Below are positions 5,538-5,953 of a stretch of DNA of 5,953 nt, piece after piece. Under the pieces are notes generated by a model, which worked only from the letters and a program-made list of their open reading frames with translations, ran no database searches and was not told the origin of the DNA. A program made the translations under genes and the position numbers. This DNA comes from an uncultured bacterium (GTDB lineage: Bacteria > Eisenbacteria > RBG-16-71-46 > CAIMUX01). The first letter of the stretch is position 1; every line of letters starts with the position of its first letter. Where the stretch lies: contig CAMPIC010000204.1 of the NCBI GenBank assembly GCA_946886185.1, positions 1 to 5,953 on the forward strand, written 5' to 3'.

Positions 5538-5953
5538 ATGCGAGACACGACGCTCGTGCCCGCTGTCCAGGCGGGCTCGTCCCGCGATTACGCGGAGGTC
5601 AGAGCCGCCACCGAGGCGCTCGCTGCCCCGCTTTCCGTGGAAGATCATGTGGTGCAGAGCATGCAGGAGGCGAGCCCCACCAAATGGCATCTCGCCCATA
5701 CCAGCTGGTTCTTCGAGACCTTCGTGCTCTCCGCCGATTCCGGATATCGCGAGTTCCATCCCCAGTTTCGATGGCTCTTCAACTCCTATTACAACGCGAT
5801 CGGAGAGCAGCCGGAGCGCAATCACCGCGGACTGAGCCGGCCCAGCGTCGAAGAGGTGCGCGCCTACCGACGCCATGTCGATGACGCGATGGTGGCGCGC
5901 GTCGAGTCGCTCGACAGCGAGCTGCGCAAAGTCGCGCTCCTCGGACTGCATCA
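5538..5953 (+). CDS. egtB: EgtB-type sulfoxide synthase, N-terminal DinB-like domain, cut by window edge
   Basis: EgtB is a non-heme iron enzyme that uses oxygen to form the C-S bond between hercynine and a cysteine-containing thiol, giving the sulfoxide precursor of ergothioneine. About 138 codons of a usual ~430 are visible. They cover most of the N-terminal DinB-like domain: MQEASPTKWHLAHTSWFFET (42-61), with H51 as the expected first iron ligand, LFNSYYNAIGE (80-90), RGLSRPSVEEV (97-107) and YRRHVDDAM (110-118). The sequence stops at LGLHH, just before the HExxH-like segment that supplies the other ligands; the C-terminal FGE-sulfatase-like domain lies outside. Start codon: ATG at 5538, the only start after an in-frame stop at 5502. 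An egtD-type methyltransferase often lies next to this gene in other bacteria, so one may follow. Which thiol donor it uses (cysteine or gamma-glutamylcysteine) cannot be told from this part; a related oxidase such as the ovothiol enzyme OvoA is less likely. Confidence 0.92.
   Translation, partial: MRDTTLVPAVQAGSSRDYAEVRAATEALAAPLSVEDHVVQSMQEASPTKWHLAHTSWFFETFVLSADSGYREFHPQFRWLFNSYYNAIGEQPERNHRGLSRPSVEEVRAYRRHVDDAMVARVESLDSELRKVALLGLH

Noticed and set aside
5343..5951. Minus-strand frame opposite egtB
   Set aside because: EgtB motifs on the plus strand are unambiguous and this frame has none.
1036..5953. A single ergothioneine-linked cluster in which the ATP-grasp pair supplies the thiol donor for EgtB
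   Set aside because: The genes lie on separate transcription units with a convergent kinase gene between them, and the pair shows no specific glutathione- or gamma-glutamylcysteine-ligase motifs that I can recognise.

Overview
The window is GC-rich bacterial chromosomal DNA with tightly packed genes. It carries a glycogen synthase, an ergothioneine-type sulfoxide synthase, a PknB-like Ser/Thr kinase and a pair of ATP-grasp enzymes. This mix fits a high-GC, environmentally complex lineage such as Myxococcota, Gemmatimonadota, Acidobacteriota or a related candidate phylum. The lineage is an inference; nothing here fixes the taxon. I saw no mobile element, CRISPR array, tRNA or rRNA.

Layout, left to right. 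(1) 1-974, minus strand: the N-terminal two thirds of glycogen synthase GlgA, cut by the window edge. (2) 975-1035: a 61-bp divergent control region with a perfect 9-bp inverted repeat whose arms each contain TAGACT, a plausible -10 element for each direction. (3) 1036-2256 and 2259-3470, plus strand: two paralogous ATP-grasp proteins (406 and 403 aa) separated by 2 nt, almost certainly one transcription unit. (4) 3471-3736: a 266-bp convergent spacer with weak hairpins and no convincing gene. (5) 3737-5341, minus strand: a 534-aa protein with about six N-terminal membrane spans followed by a complete C-terminal Ser/Thr kinase domain. (6) 5342-5537: a 196-bp divergent spacer. (7) 5538-5953, plus strand: the N-terminal DinB-like part of EgtB, cut by the right edge.

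How the parts may work together. GlgA belongs to glycogen storage and EgtB to low-molecular-weight thiol (ergothioneine-type) synthesis. The kinase looks like a membrane-anchored signalling protein with no recognisable extracellular sensor. The tandem ATP-grasp pair is the least explained part. Both copies keep the ATP and metal-binding framework and share distinctive motifs, which suggests two consecutive or heteromeric carboxylate-amine (or thiol) ligations on an unknown substrate. Sharing a divergent control region with glgA links the pair to glycogen metabolism by position only.

Two genes (glgA and the kinase) have TAGACT 6-7 nt before the start codon and no Shine-Dalgarno, as expected of leaderless transcripts. 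Most other long open frames are antisense or frame shadows caused by high GC and were left out.
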